The notes under the pieces: model-generated | Seen by the model: the letters and a program-made list of their open reading frames with translations, nothing else | Database searches by the model: none | What the model was told of the DNA's origin: nothing | Translations under genes and position numbers: made by a program | Source of the DNA: Streptomyces sp. NBC_01431 | GTDB lineage: Bacteria > Actinomycetota > Actinomycetes > Streptomycetales > Streptomycetaceae | Reading direction: 5' to 3' | Assembly (NCBI RefSeq): GCF_036231355.1 | Contig: NZ_CP109496.1 | Span: forward strand, 6,572,001 to 6,636,000 | DNA: 64,000 nt | Shown here: piece by piece, positions 48,830-58,525 of the stretch | How the letters are laid out: each line of letters starts with the position of its first letter | How positions within the stretch are numbered: the stretch's first letter is position 1

Positions 48830-50806
48830 GTGTCAGACGTCCGTGTGATCATCCAACGCGATTCCGAGCGGGAAGAGCGCGTGGTGACGACGGGCACTAC
48901 GGCGGCCGAGCTCTTCGCCGGTGAGCGCACCATCGTCGCGGCCCGCGTGGCCGGTGAGCTGAAGGACCTCGCGTACGAGGTGAAGGACGGCGAGGAGGTC
49001 GAGCCCGTCGAGATCTCCTCCGAGGACGGCCTCAACATCCTGCGCCACTCCACCGCGCACGTCATGGCCCAGGCCGTCCAGGAGCTCTTCCCCGACGCCA
49101 AGCTGGGCATCGGCCCGCCGGTGCGGGACGGCTTCTACTACGACTTCGACGTCGAGAAGCCGTTCACGCCCGAGGACCTCAAGGCCATCGAGAAGAAGAT
49201 GCAGGAGATCCAGAAGCGCGGCCAGCGCTTCTCGCGCCGCGTCGTCACCGATGAGGCCGCCCGCGAGGAACTGGCGAACGAGCCGTACAAGCTGGAGCTC
49301 ATCGGCATCAAGGGCTCGGCCTCGTCCGACGACGGCGCCGACGTCGAGGTGGGCGGCGGCGAGCTGACCATCTACGACAACCTGGACGCCAAGACCGGTG
49401 ACCTGTGCTGGAAGGACCTGTGCCGCGGTCCCCACCTGCCCACCACCCGCAACATCCCCGCGTTCAAGCTGATGCGCAACGCCGCCGCCTACTGGCGCGG
49501 CAGCGAGAAGAACCCGATGCTCCAGCGCATCTACGGCACCGCCTGGCCCTCCAAGGACGAGCTGAAGGCGCACCTGGAGTTCCTCGCGGAGGCCGAGAAG
49601 CGCGACCACCGCAAGCTGGGCAACGAGCTCGACCTGTTCTCCATCCCGGAGCAGATCGGCTCCGGCCTCGCCGTCTTCCACCCCAAGGGCGGCATCATCC
49701 GCCGGGTCATGGAGGACTACTCGCGCCGCCGGCACGAGGAGGAGGGCTACGAGTTCGTCTACACCCCGCACGCCACCAAGGGGAAGCTCTTCGAGACCTC
49801 GGGCCACCTGGACTGGTACGCCGACGGCATGTACCCGCCCATGCAGCTCGACGAGGGCGTGGACTACTACCTCAAGCCCATGAACTGCCCGATGCACAAC
49901 CTGATCTTCGATGCGCGCGGGCGCTCCTACCGTGAACTGCCGCTGCGCCTCTTCGAGTTCGGCACCGTGTACCGGTACGAGAAGTCGGGTGTCGTGCACG
50001 GCCTGACCCGGGCCCGCGGTTTCACCCAGGACGACGCGCACATCTACTGCACCAAGGAGCAGATGGCGGCCGAGCTCGACCGCACCCTCACCTTCGTGCT
50101 CGGGCTGCTGCGCGACTACGGCCTCACCGACTTCTACCTGGAGCTCTCCACCAAGGACCCGGAGAAGTTCGTCGGCTCGGACGAGATCTGGGAGGAGGCG
50201 ACCGAAACGCTGCGCCAGGTCGCCGAGAAGCAGGGCCTGCCGCTGGTCCCCGACCCGGGCGGCGCCGCCTTCTACGGCCCGAAGATCTCCGTGCAGTGCA
50301 AGGACGCCATCGGTCGCACCTGGCAGATGTCGACCGTGCAGCTCGACTTCAACCTGCCGGAGCGCTTCAACCTGGAGTACACCGGCCCCGACGGCACCAA
50401 GCAGCGCCCGGTGATGATCCACCGCGCCCTGTTCGGCTCCATCGAGCGGTTCTTCGCGGTGCTCCTGGAGCACTACGCGGGCGCCTTCCCGGCGTGGCTG
50501 GCCCCGGTCCAGGCGGTCGGCATCCCGATCGGCGACGCCCACATCCCCTACCTCCAGGAGTTCGCCGCCGAGGCGCGGAAGAAGGGCCTGCGGGTCGAGG
50601 TGGACGCGTCCTCGGACCGGATGCAGAAGAAGATCAGGAACCAGCAGAAGCAGAAGGTCCCGTTCATGATCATCGTCGGTGACGACGACATGAACGCCGG
50701 CACCGTCTCCTTCCGCTACCGCGACGGCTCGCAGGAGAACGGCGTTCCGCGCGAGGAGGCGCTGGCGAAGCTCGTCGACGTGGTGGAGCGTCGCGTGCAG
50801 GTGTGA
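48830..50806 (+). CDS. thrS: threonyl-tRNA synthetase
   Basis: The 658-residue class II synthetase charges tRNA-Thr. It has an N-terminal TGS domain, the HxxxH editing domain (HSTAHVMAQAVQELFPDAKL), motif 2 in FEFGTVYRYEKSGVVHGLTR, motif 3 (FGSIERFFAVLLEHY) and a C-terminal anticodon-binding domain (VQAVGIPIGDAH). The GTG start follows AGGAGAAG. The 98-base upstream gap is too short for a T-box leader. A strong hairpin follows the gene. Confidence 0.97.
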   Translation: MSDVRVIIQRDSEREERVVTTGTTAAELFAGERTIVAARVAGELKDLAYEVKDGEEVEPVEISSEDGLNILRHSTAHVMAQAVQELFPDAKLGIGPPVRDGFYYDFDVEKPFTPEDLKAIEKKMQEIQKRGQRFSRRVVTDEAAREELANEPYKLELIGIKGSASSDDGADVEVGGGELTIYDNLDAKTGDLCWKDLCRGPHLPTTRNIPAFKLMRNAAAYWRGSEKNPMLQRIYGTAWPSKDELKAHLEFLAEAEKRDHRKLGNELDLFSIPEQIGSGLAVFHPKGGIIRRVMEDYSRRRHEEEGYEFVYTPHATKGKLFETSGHLDWYADGMYPPMQLDEGVDYYLKPMNCPMHNLIFDARGRSYRELPLRLFEFGTVYRYEKSGVVHGLTRARGFTQDDAHIYCTKEQMAAELDRTLTFVLGLLRDYGLTDFYLELSTKDPEKFVGSDEIWEEATETLRQVAEKQGLPLVPDPGGAAFYGPKISVQCKDAIGRTWQMSTVQLDFNLPERFNLEYTGPDGTKQRPVMIHRALFGSIERFFAVLLEHYAGAFPAWLAPVQAVGIPIGDAHIPYLQEFAAEARKKGLRVEVDASSDRMQKKIRNQQKQKVPFMIIVGDDDMNAGTVSFRYRDGSQENGVPREEALAKLVDVVERRVQV

Positions 50807-50830
50807 TCGCTCCCCGCCGACGCGGGGCTC

Positions 50831-50861
50831 GGCCCCCGGGAAGCCCGTCTTCCCGGGGGCC
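50831..50861 (+). terminator. hairpin terminator of thrS
   Basis: GGCCCCCGGGAAG (50831-50843) and CTTCCCGGGGGCC (50849-50861) form a perfect 13-bp stem with a 5-base loop, 24 bases after the stop codon. Confidence 0.8.
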
Positions 50862-50928
50862 CTCGCGCGTGCGGGCCACCGGCCACCCGGACGACGCTCC
50901 CGACCGCCGAAGTCATATGCTGCACACC

Positions 50929-51477
50929 ATGACGAGTGAGCCGGAGCAGCAGATCGGAGTGGGGACGCAGGACGCGTTCCAGCGCCTGTGGACGCCCCAC
51001 CGGATGGCGTACATCCAGGGCGAGAACAAGCCGACGGGGCCGGGATCCGGCGACGGGTGCCCGTTCTGCTCGATCCCGGCGAAGTCGGACGAGGACGGCT
51101 TGATCATCAAGCGCGGCGAGCGCGTGTACGCGGTGCTCAACCTCTACCCGTACAACGGCGGGCACCTCATGGTCGTGCCCTACCGCCACGTCGCCGACTA
51201 CACCGAGCTCGACGCGGCGGAGACGGCCGAGCTCGCCGAGCTCACCAAGCAGGCGATGACCGCGCTGCGCACCGCCTCCGGGGCGCACGGGTTCAACATC
51301 GGCATGAACCAGGGCACGGTGGCCGGTGCCGGGATCGCCGCCCATCTGCACCAGCACCTCGTGCCGCGCTGGGGCGGCGACACCAATTTCATGCCGGTCG
51401 TCGGCCACACCAAGGTGCTGCCCCAACTCCTCGCGGACACCCGCAAGATGCTGGCCGACGCCTGGCCCCGTAGCTAG
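50929..51477 (+). CDS. HIT domain protein (AP4A phosphorylase/Fhit-like)
   Basis: The 182-residue protein has the HIT signature HLHQHLVPRW (H-x-H-x-H) with the catalytic middle His, and CPFCSIPAKSDED with a Cys pair that may bind zinc. The family hydrolyses or phosphorolyses nucleotide dinucleoside phosphates. TATGCT ends seven bases before the ATG at 50929, suggesting a leaderless transcript. An in-frame ATG at 50917 would add four residues but lies in that hexamer. In mycobacteria a HIT gene also precedes pgsA-pimA. Confidence 0.88.
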   Translation: MTSEPEQQIGVGTQDAFQRLWTPHRMAYIQGENKPTGPGSGDGCPFCSIPAKSDEDGLIIKRGERVYAVLNLYPYNGGHLMVVPYRHVADYTELDAAETAELAELTKQAMTALRTASGAHGFNIGMNQGTVAGAGIAAHLHQHLVPRWGGDTNFMPVVGHTKVLPQLLADTRKMLADAWPRS

Positions 51478-51480
51478 TCC

Positions 51481-53154
51481 TCACGCGTCGTACATGTCCG
51501 CCTTCCTCGGCGCCGCGTCCTGGACCATGCCGCTGAGGATGAGCGAACGGTTGGTGAAGCGCTCGGTGTTCACACCGTGCTCGTCGAGCACCTTCATCGC
51601 CGCCGCGTGCACCGTCCGCAGCACGGGGGTCGCCGCGCGCATCGCGTCGTCGGCCATGAAGCGGTGGCGCCAGGGCTGGTCGGCCCAGGCGTGCCGCAGG
51701 CCGAACGGTTCGGGCAGCGCTATCTTGCCGCCCAGGTAGTCGAGCAGCGGCGGGTACCAGGTCAGCGGGGCTCGCGCGGCGAGGCGCACCACCTCGGTGG
51801 CGTCGACCAGGGGGAGCGCGATCGTCTTCTTCTCCCAGAACCTGAAGGTCTTGTCGACCTCCCTGGTCTTGGGCGCCGGCTTGGTCGTGAACAGCGCGTG
51901 CACCGGGCCGAGCGCGTGCCCGGTCACCTCGATCCGCAGCGTCTCGTGCAGCACGGTGACAGTGACCATCATGGTGATGACCAACTGGCCGTCCCAGAGC
52001 GTGAATTGGACGCCCAGGTAGTGGCGGTTGCCGCTGGAGAACTGCTGCTCGTTGCAGATGCGCTGGATCTCGTGCTGACGCACCTGGAAGTTGTCGATGT
52101 CCTGGCCGCTGGGCCGCGACACCTCCTTGGCGCCCTCGCCGATCGGTGAGACCACCCAGTTCCTGATGGACGGGGTGGGGAAGCCGCCGGTGTGCAGCGG
52201 GCCGCGCTCAAGGAGCAGCAGGCGGTCCTGGACCGCCCTGATGACGTCCCAGCTGCGGAAGCCGTGGATCTCCTTGCCCGCCTCCTTGGGCACGAGTTCC
52301 TCGGCGAGCTGCCAGCTGCCCCAACGGGTGCCCATGCCCAGTATTCCCTTGGGGCCCGCGTAGAAGACGATGTTGCTCTGGTCCTCGGCGGCCAGTTTGA
52401 CCAGGGACTGGCGCAGCTGCTCCGCGGAGCCCGCCGCCGAACTCTTGGGAACCGCCTCCGGGATCTTGGCGCCGATGCCGCCGCCGCCGAGCAGGCTGTC
52501 CCAGCGGGAGCGCAGATCCCGAGCGGTCTTCTCGCAGATGACCTTGGCCCAGTACCAGCCGACGACCGGAGCCACGATCATCGCGCGCAGATACAGCGCG
52601 AGCACGCCGTGGAAGGGCAGCTTGATCAGGAAGAGCACCGCGAGGCCGCCGACCGCCACGAGCAGGATCGTGCCAAGTGCGCCGACCCGCCGGTCCTTGG
52701 CGCCCGCGAGCGTGCGGCGCAGCTGGAAGACGGCGAGCCAGATCAGCATCCCGGGCAGGAACAGCAGCCCGAAGACCACCATGACCAGGGTGAGCCTCAT
52801 GTCCCGCTCCTTGCGGATGCGGATCGAGGCCAGACAGTGCTCGACGATGGTGCCCGGCTCGGTGCCGAACGACTGGATGATGCCCTTGCGGGTGGCGCCC
52901 AGCATCCGGGACTGCACGGCGCGCGAGAACGCCTCGCCGAGGTTGGGCTCGAAGAGCGAGAGCTTGCCCTTCTTCACCTCGGACTCGTGCCACTCGTTGT
53001 TGGCCTTGAGTATGTCCTCGACCGGACTGTCCCGGTACGCGGCCGAAGCGAGCGCCTGGGTCGCGGCCGTCTGGCCGGCGGAGCCCTGGAGCGGCACCTG
53101 TGGCCTGGGAAGGAAGTCGAAGAATGGTTCTTCTGCCGTCACTGCCGCCCCCAT
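51481..53154 (-). CDS. large membrane protein of unknown function
   Basis: The 557-residue protein has a soluble N-terminus, then three to four hydrophobic helices around residues 120-215 (LTLVMVVFGLLFLPGMLIWL, VGALGTILLVAVGGLAVLFL), and a ~330-residue soluble C-terminal region with no recognised domain. The start is uncertain between ATG 53154 and GTG 53142, which has GGGGG upstream. It converges on the HIT gene. Nothing in the sequence indicates an enzyme. Confidence 0.7.
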   Translation of the reverse strand: MGAAVTAEEPFFDFLPRPQVPLQGSAGQTAATQALASAAYRDSPVEDILKANNEWHESEVKKGKLSLFEPNLGEAFSRAVQSRMLGATRKGIIQSFGTEPGTIVEHCLASIRIRKERDMRLTLVMVVFGLLFLPGMLIWLAVFQLRRTLAGAKDRRVGALGTILLVAVGGLAVLFLIKLPFHGVLALYLRAMIVAPVVGWYWAKVICEKTARDLRSRWDSLLGGGGIGAKIPEAVPKSSAAGSAEQLRQSLVKLAAEDQSNIVFYAGPKGILGMGTRWGSWQLAEELVPKEAGKEIHGFRSWDVIRAVQDRLLLLERGPLHTGGFPTPSIRNWVVSPIGEGAKEVSRPSGQDIDNFQVRQHEIQRICNEQQFSSGNRHYLGVQFTLWDGQLVITMMVTVTVLHETLRIEVTGHALGPVHALFTTKPAPKTREVDKTFRFWEKKTIALPLVDATEVVRLAARAPLTWYPPLLDYLGGKIALPEPFGLRHAWADQPWRHRFMADDAMRAATPVLRTVHAAAMKVLDEHGVNTERFTNRSLILSGMVQDAAPRKADMYDA

Positions 53155-53318
53155 CGCCGCGTGTCATCGCTCTGCGGCCTGTTCCCGGTCACCGCACTCC
53201 GCACACCTGCTGAGCTGGGACCACAGCGTATCGGGCGAGCGCCCCGCTCGTCAGGGGACATCGGAATGCCGCCCACCGCAAGGAGGTTGAGGTGGACGGC
53301 TTTCTGAGGAAGTGTCAA

Positions 53319-55517
53319 TTAACGTCCCTCTTCCGCCCGTTCACGGATTTTGTCGGTCAGCTGGGGTGGCATCGGCTCGTGCCGGGCGTACCTGCGGCTG
53401 AACCGCCCGGTGCCGTGCGACAGCGACCTCAGGTCCACCGCGTACCGCCCGATCTCGATCTCCGGGACCTCGGCGCGCACCAGCGTGCGCCCCGGGCTCG
53501 CCTGTTCGGTGCCGACCACCCGGCCCCGGCGCCCGGACAGATCGCTCATCACGGGACCCACGTAGTCGTCGGCGACGAGCACCTGCACCTCGGCGACCGG
53601 TTCGAGCAGGTGGATGCGCGCCTCGGCGGCCGCCTCGCGCAGTGCGAGGGAGCCCGCGGTCTGGAAGGCCGCGTCGGAGGAGTCCACCGAGTGCGCCTTG
53701 CCATCCAGAAGCGTGACCCGCACGTCCACCAGCGGATACCCGGCCGCCACCCCCCGCGCCGCCTGGGCCCGTACCCCCTTCTCGACGGACGGGATGAACT
53801 GCCGCGGCACCGAGCCGCCGACCACCTTGTCCACGAACTCGATGCCGCTGCCCGGCGGCAGCGGATCCACCTCGATCTCGCAGATCGCGAACTGGCCGTG
53901 CCCGCCGGACTGCTTGACGTGCCGGCCCCGCCCGCCCGACGGCGCGCCGAACGTCTCGCGCAGCGACACCTTGTGCGGTACGGCGTCGACCTGGACCCCG
54001 TACCTGCTGCGCAGCCGCTCAAGGGCGACGTCCTTGTGCGCCTCGCCCAGACACCACAGCACCAACTGGTGGGTGTGCGGGTTCTGTTCGAGCCGCATCG
54101 TCGGGTCCTCGGCGACGAGGCGCGAGAGCCCCTGCGAGAGCTTGTCCTCGTCGGCCTTGCTGTGCGCCTCGATGGCCAGCGGCAGCAGCGGGTCGGGCAT
54201 GTCCCAGGGCGCCATGAGCAGCGGATCGTCCTTGGCGGAGAGCGTGTCCCCGGTCTCGGCCCGGGTCAGCTTCGCCACCGAGGCGATGTCGCCCGCCACG
54301 CATTTGGCCAGCGGACGCTGCTGCTTGCCGAACGGTGAGGACAGGGCGCCGATCCGCTCGTCGACGTCGTGGTCCTGGTGGCCGCGGTCCTCCATGCCGT
54401 GGCCGGACACGTGCACCGTCTCGTCGGGGCGCAGGGTGCCGGAGAAGACCCGCACCAGGCTGACCCGGCCCACGTACGGGTCGGAGGAGGTCTTGATCAC
54501 CTCGGCGACCAGCGGTCCGTCGACGGCGCAGGCCGGGGCCGGACGGGCCGCGCCCTGCGGGGTCGTGATCTCGGGCGCGGGCCGTTCCAGCGGGGTCGGG
54601 AAGCCGCCGGTGATCAGTTCGAGCAGTTCGATCGTGCCCAGGCCCTGCTTGGCGCCGTCGGCGGCGGGCGCGGCGGCCAGGACGGGGTGGAAGGTGCCGC
54701 GCGCCACCGCTCGCTCCAGGTCCGCGACCAGTGACGTGAAATCGATCTCCGCGCCGCCGAGGTAGCGGTCCATGAGGGTCTCGTCCTCGCTCTCCGCGAT
54801 GATCCCCTCGATGAGCCGGTTGCGGGCCTCCTCGATCAGCGGGAGCTGCCCCGCGTCGGGCTCGGTCTCCTTGCGCTCGCCGGAGGCGTAGTCGAAGACC
54901 CGCTGGGAGAGCAGCCCGATCAGGCCGGTCACCGGCGCGTGCCCGTCGGGCCCGGCCGCGCCGTGCACCGGCAGGTACAGCGGGAGCACGGCGTCGGGGT
55001 CGTCGCCGCCGAACTCCTCGGCGCAGATCCGGGTCATCGCCTCGAAGTCGGCGCGGGCCGCCTCCAGATGCGTGACCACGATCGCCCGCGGCATCCCGAC
55101 CGCCGCGCACTCGTCCCAGACCATGCGGGTCGACCCGTCGACCCCGTCCGCGGCCGAGACGACGAAAAGGGCCGCGTCCGCCGCTCGCAGACCGGCCCTG
55201 AGTTCCCCGACGAAGTCGGCGTATCCCGGGGTGTCCAAGATGTTGATCTTGAAGCCGCCCCATTCGACCGGGACCAGCGACAGCTGTACGGAGCGCTGCT
55301 GCCGGTGCTCGATCTCGTCGTAGTCGGAGACGGTCCCGCCGTCCTCGACCCGGCCCGCGCGGTTGACGGCCCCCGCCGCCAGCGCGAGCGCTTCCACCAG
55401 GGTGGTCTTCCCGGATCCGCTGTGGCCGACCAGCACCACGTTCCGTACGGATGAGGGGTGGTCGGCCGCCGTAGCCCTGCCGGCGGCCCCGGGGTGTGAG
55501 TTCGCCTTGTCGCCCAT
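53319..55517 (-). CDS. EF-G-like GTPase paralogue (EF-G2) with degenerate G4 motif
   Basis: The 732-residue protein has EF-G domains I-V. The P-loop is GHSGSGKTT (residues 31-39), G3 is DTPG (95-98), but the G4 motif, NKxD in normal EF-G, reads THLE (149-152). Domain IV (ARGVAAGYPLVDVRVTLLDG) and domain V (RRGRVVGTE) are present. EF-G itself normally lies in the str operon, so this is a paralogue; its job may be in stress, ribosome recycling or another process. ATG 55517 follows GGGAGGA. Confidence 0.9.
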   Translation of the reverse strand: MGDKANSHPGAAGRATAADHPSSVRNVVLVGHSGSGKTTLVEALALAAGAVNRAGRVEDGGTVSDYDEIEHRQQRSVQLSLVPVEWGGFKINILDTPGYADFVGELRAGLRAADAALFVVSAADGVDGSTRMVWDECAAVGMPRAIVVTHLEAARADFEAMTRICAEEFGGDDPDAVLPLYLPVHGAAGPDGHAPVTGLIGLLSQRVFDYASGERKETEPDAGQLPLIEEARNRLIEGIIAESEDETLMDRYLGGAEIDFTSLVADLERAVARGTFHPVLAAAPAADGAKQGLGTIELLELITGGFPTPLERPAPEITTPQGAARPAPACAVDGPLVAEVIKTSSDPYVGRVSLVRVFSGTLRPDETVHVSGHGMEDRGHQDHDVDERIGALSSPFGKQQRPLAKCVAGDIASVAKLTRAETGDTLSAKDDPLLMAPWDMPDPLLPLAIEAHSKADEDKLSQGLSRLVAEDPTMRLEQNPHTHQLVLWCLGEAHKDVALERLRSRYGVQVDAVPHKVSLRETFGAPSGGRGRHVKQSGGHGQFAICEIEVDPLPPGSGIEFVDKVVGGSVPRQFIPSVEKGVRAQAARGVAAGYPLVDVRVTLLDGKAHSVDSSDAAFQTAGSLALREAAAEARIHLLEPVAEVQVLVADDYVGPVMSDLSGRRGRVVGTEQASPGRTLVRAEVPEIEIGRYAVDLRSLSHGTGRFSRRYARHEPMPPQLTDKIRERAEEGR

Positions 55518-55789
55518 GTCCGTTCCTCCCGGTTTCGTGCGCGGTGAGGTGGTGAGAGGGCGCGGACACGCGGATCCCGCGTGCCAAGGCGGCATCAGCG
55601 ACGCCCGCGGTAATTCGAGCTTTCCACTCCGGTCACTGTGCGTCCATACGTCGTACGCGACCGCACGCGGACCGTGGCCCCCCGGTCACCCAGCGGGTGC
55701 CCGGCGGTGCGCCCCCGCAGTCGTGGCTACGATGGGTCGGCCGGTGGCCAGCAGGGGCCGCGCGGCCACACCGACCCCTCGGGAAGGCC

Positions 55790-56446
55790 ATGCTGAACAA
55801 GTACGCGCGTGCATTCTTCACGCGTGTCCTCACGCCGTTCGCCGCATTTCTGCTCCGCCGCGGAGTCAGCCCCGACGCGGTGACCCTCATCGGTACGGCC
55901 GGAGTGATGGCGGGAGCGCTGGTCTTCTTCCCCCGCGGAGAGTTCTTCTGGGGCACGATCGTCATCACCCTGTTCGTCTTCTCCGACCTGATCGACGGCA
56001 ACATGGCCCGCCAGGCCGGGATCTCCAGCCGCTGGGGCGCGTTCCTCGACTCCACGCTCGACCGGGTCGCCGACGGCGCGATCTTCGGTGGCTTCGCGCT
56101 CTGGTACGCCGGACGGGGAGACGACAACGCCCTGTGCGCCGTGGCCATCTTCTGCCTGGCCAGCGGCCAGGTGGTCTCGTACACCAAGGCGCGCGGCGAG
56201 GCCATCGGACTGCCCGTCGCGGTCAACGGCCTGGTGGAGCGCGCCGAGCGCCTCGTCATCTCGCTCGTCGCCGCGGGTCTGGCCGGACTCCACGCATTCG
56301 GCGTGCCGGGCGTCCAGGTGCTGCTTCCCATCGCCCTGTGGATCGTCGCCGTCGGCAGCCTCATCACGCTCGTCCAGCGGGTGGTGACGGTCCGCCGGGA
56401 ATCCGCGGAGGCCGACGCCGCGGCGGCCGGTGAGGCGGGCGCATGA
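55790..56446 (+). CDS. pgsA: CDP-alcohol phosphatidyltransferase, phosphatidylinositol-phosphate synthase type
   Basis: The 218-residue membrane protein has the D-G-x2-A-R-x8-G-x3-D-x3-D motif (LIDGNMARQAGISSRWGAFL and DSTLDRVAD) that binds CDP-diacylglycerol. Five or six helices are expected. Its neighbours are PIM genes, so the acceptor is probably inositol-1-phosphate, giving the lipid PimA mannosylates; cardiolipin or glycerophosphate synthase roles are less likely. GGGAAGG precedes ATG 55790. Its stop overlaps the acyltransferase start (ATGA). Confidence 0.92.
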   Translation: MLNKYARAFFTRVLTPFAAFLLRRGVSPDAVTLIGTAGVMAGALVFFPRGEFFWGTIVITLFVFSDLIDGNMARQAGISSRWGAFLDSTLDRVADGAIFGGFALWYAGRGDDNALCAVAIFCLASGQVVSYTKARGEAIGLPVAVNGLVERAERLVISLVAAGLAGLHAFGVPGVQVLLPIALWIVAVGSLITLVQRVVTVRRESAEADAAAAGEAGA

Positions 56447-57339
56447 AGGACAGGCTGACCGACGCGCTGTACGGCCTTGGGTGGGCCACCGTCAAAAAGC
56501 TGCCGGAACCGGTCGCGGGCCGGCTCGGCCGCCGCATCGCGGACACCGTCTGGAAGCGGCGCGGAAAGAGCGTGCTGCGCCTTGAGTCCAATCTGGCCAG
56601 GGTCGTGCCCGACGCCTCGCCCGAGCGCCTCGCGCAGCTGTCGCAGGCCGGGATGCGCTCGTACATGCGGTACTGGATGGAGTCGTTCCGGCTGCCCGCG
56701 TGGAGCAAGGAGCGGATGAAGAACGGCTTCGAGCCGCAGGACGTCCACCACCTGACCGACGCCCTCGCCTCCGAGCGCGGGGTCGTCCTCGCCCTGCCCC
56801 ACATGGGCAACTACGACCTCGCGGGCGCCTGGGTGACCACCAAGCTGGCCACCCCGTTCACGACGGTCGCCGAACGCCTCAAGCCCGAGACGCTGTACGA
56901 CCGCTTCGTCGCCTACCGCGAGGGCCTTGGCATGGAGGTGCTGCCGCACACCGGCGGCTCCGCCTTCGGCACGCTGGCACGCCGGTTGCGCGCCGGCGGC
57001 CTGGTCTGCCTGGTCGCCGACCGCGATCTGTCGGCGAACGGCGTCGAGGTGAAGTTCTTCGGCGAGCCGACCAGGATGCCCGCAGGACCGGCCATGCTGG
57101 CCCAGCAGACCGGTGCGCTGCTGCTGCCCGTGACGCTCTGGTACGACGACACGCCGATCATGAAGGGGCGGGTCCATCCGCCCGTCGACGTGCCCGAGAC
57201 CGGCGACCGGACCGAGAAGACCTCCGTGATGACGCAGGCGCTGGCCGATGCCTTCGCCACCGGAATCGCCGACCACCCCGAGGACTGGCACATGTTGCAG
57301 CGATTGTGGCTGGCCGACCTGGAGGAGCGCAGGCCGTGA
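56443..57339 (+). CDS. phosphatidylinositol mannoside acyltransferase (LpxL/HtrB family)
   Basis: The 298-residue protein belongs to the lysophospholipid/LpxL acyltransferase family. The conserved H-x4-D motif is seen in HMGNYDLAGAW. By position it matches mycobacterial PatA, which acylates the mannose of PIM using acyl-CoA. Its start overlaps the pgsA stop (ATGA) and its stop overlaps pimA (GTGA), so the three are made in step. It probably sits at the inner face of the membrane. Confidence 0.9.
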   Translation: MKDRLTDALYGLGWATVKKLPEPVAGRLGRRIADTVWKRRGKSVLRLESNLARVVPDASPERLAQLSQAGMRSYMRYWMESFRLPAWSKERMKNGFEPQDVHHLTDALASERGVVLALPHMGNYDLAGAWVTTKLATPFTTVAERLKPETLYDRFVAYREGLGMEVLPHTGGSAFGTLARRLRAGGLVCLVADRDLSANGVEVKFFGEPTRMPAGPAMLAQQTGALLLPVTLWYDDTPIMKGRVHPPVDVPETGDRTEKTSVMTQALADAFATGIADHPEDWHMLQRLWLADLEERRP

Positions 57340-58496
57340 AGATCGGCATCGTGTGCCCGTACTCCTGGGACGTACCGGGCGGAGTGCAGTTCCACATCAG
57401 GGACCTGGCGGAGCATCTGATCCGGTGGGGCCACGAGGTGTCGGTACTCGCCCCGGCCGACGACGAGACACCGCTGCCGCCGTACGTCGTCTCGGCGGGC
57501 CGGGCCGTCCCGGTCCCGTACAACGGCTCCGTGGCGCGGCTCAACTTCGGGCTCCTGTCGGCCGCGCGGGTGCGCCGCTGGCTGCACGACGGCACCTTCG
57601 ACGTCATCCACATCCACGAGCCGGCCTCGCCCTCGCTCGGCCTGCTCTCCTGCTGGGCGGCGCAGGGCCCCATCGTGGCGACCTTCCACACCTCCAACCC
57701 CCGCTCCCGCGCGATGATCGCGGCCTATCCGATCCTGCAGCCCGCCCTGGAGAAGATCAGCGCGCGGATCGCGGTGAGCGAGTACGCGCGGCGCACCCTG
57801 GTGGAGCACCTGGGCGGCGACGCGGTGGTGATCCCCAACGGCGTCGACGTCGACTTCTTCGCCAGGGCCGAGCCGAAGCCCGAGTGGCAGGGGGGCACCC
57901 TGGGCTTCATCGGCCGCATCGACGAACCGCGCAAGGGCCTGCCGGTCCTGATGAAGGCGCTGCCCCGCATCCTCGCCGAGCGCCCGGAGGCCCGGCTGCT
58001 GGTCGCGGGCCGCGGCGACGAGGAGGAGGCGGTCGACTCCCTGCCGTCCGAGATGCGCTCCCGGGTCGAATTCCTCGGCATGGTCAGCGACGAGGACAAG
58101 GCGCGGCTACTGCGCAGTGTGGACGTGTACGTCGCCCCCAACACCGGCGGCGAGAGCTTCGGCATCATCCTGGTCGAGGCGCTCTCGGCGGGCGCCGCGG
58201 TCCTCGCCAGCGACCTGGACGCCTTCGCGCAGGTCCTGGACCAGGGCGCGGCGGGCGACCTCTTCGCCAACGAGGACGCCGACGGGCTCGCGGACGCGGC
58301 CCTGCGGCTGTTGTCCGACCCGGCCCGCCGAGCCGAACTCAGCGCCCGTGGCTCCGCCCACGTGCGCCGGTTCGACTGGTCGACGGTGGGGGCGGACATC
58401 CTCGCGGTGTACGAAACGGTGACGGACGGCGCGGCGTCCGTGGCGGCGGACGAACGCCCGGGGTTCCGGGCGAGGTTCGGGTTCGCGCGCGACTGA
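57336..58496 (+). CDS. pimA: phosphatidylinositol mannosyltransferase
   Basis: The 386-residue GT4-family glycosyltransferase transfers mannose from GDP-mannose to the 2-OH of phosphatidylinositol. The N-terminal domain has CPYSWDVPGGVQFHIRDLAE; the C-terminal nucleotide-sugar domain has ANTGGESFGIILVEALSAGA with the E-x7-E pattern. The GTG start overlaps the acyltransferase stop by four bases. In mycobacteria the orthologous order pgsA-patA-pimA is the same, supporting the assignment. Confidence 0.93.
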   Translation: MKIGIVCPYSWDVPGGVQFHIRDLAEHLIRWGHEVSVLAPADDETPLPPYVVSAGRAVPVPYNGSVARLNFGLLSAARVRRWLHDGTFDVIHIHEPASPSLGLLSCWAAQGPIVATFHTSNPRSRAMIAAYPILQPALEKISARIAVSEYARRTLVEHLGGDAVVIPNGVDVDFFARAEPKPEWQGGTLGFIGRIDEPRKGLPVLMKALPRILAERPEARLLVAGRGDEEEAVDSLPSEMRSRVEFLGMVSDEDKARLLRSVDVYVAPNTGGESFGIILVEALSAGAAVLASDLDAFAQVLDQGAAGDLFANEDADGLADAALRLLSDPARRAELSARGSAHVRRFDWSTVGADILAVYETVTDGAASVAADERPGFRARFGFARD

Positions 58497-58525
58497 CGGC
58501 CTGGGGGAGTCCGAGCGCCGGAGCC

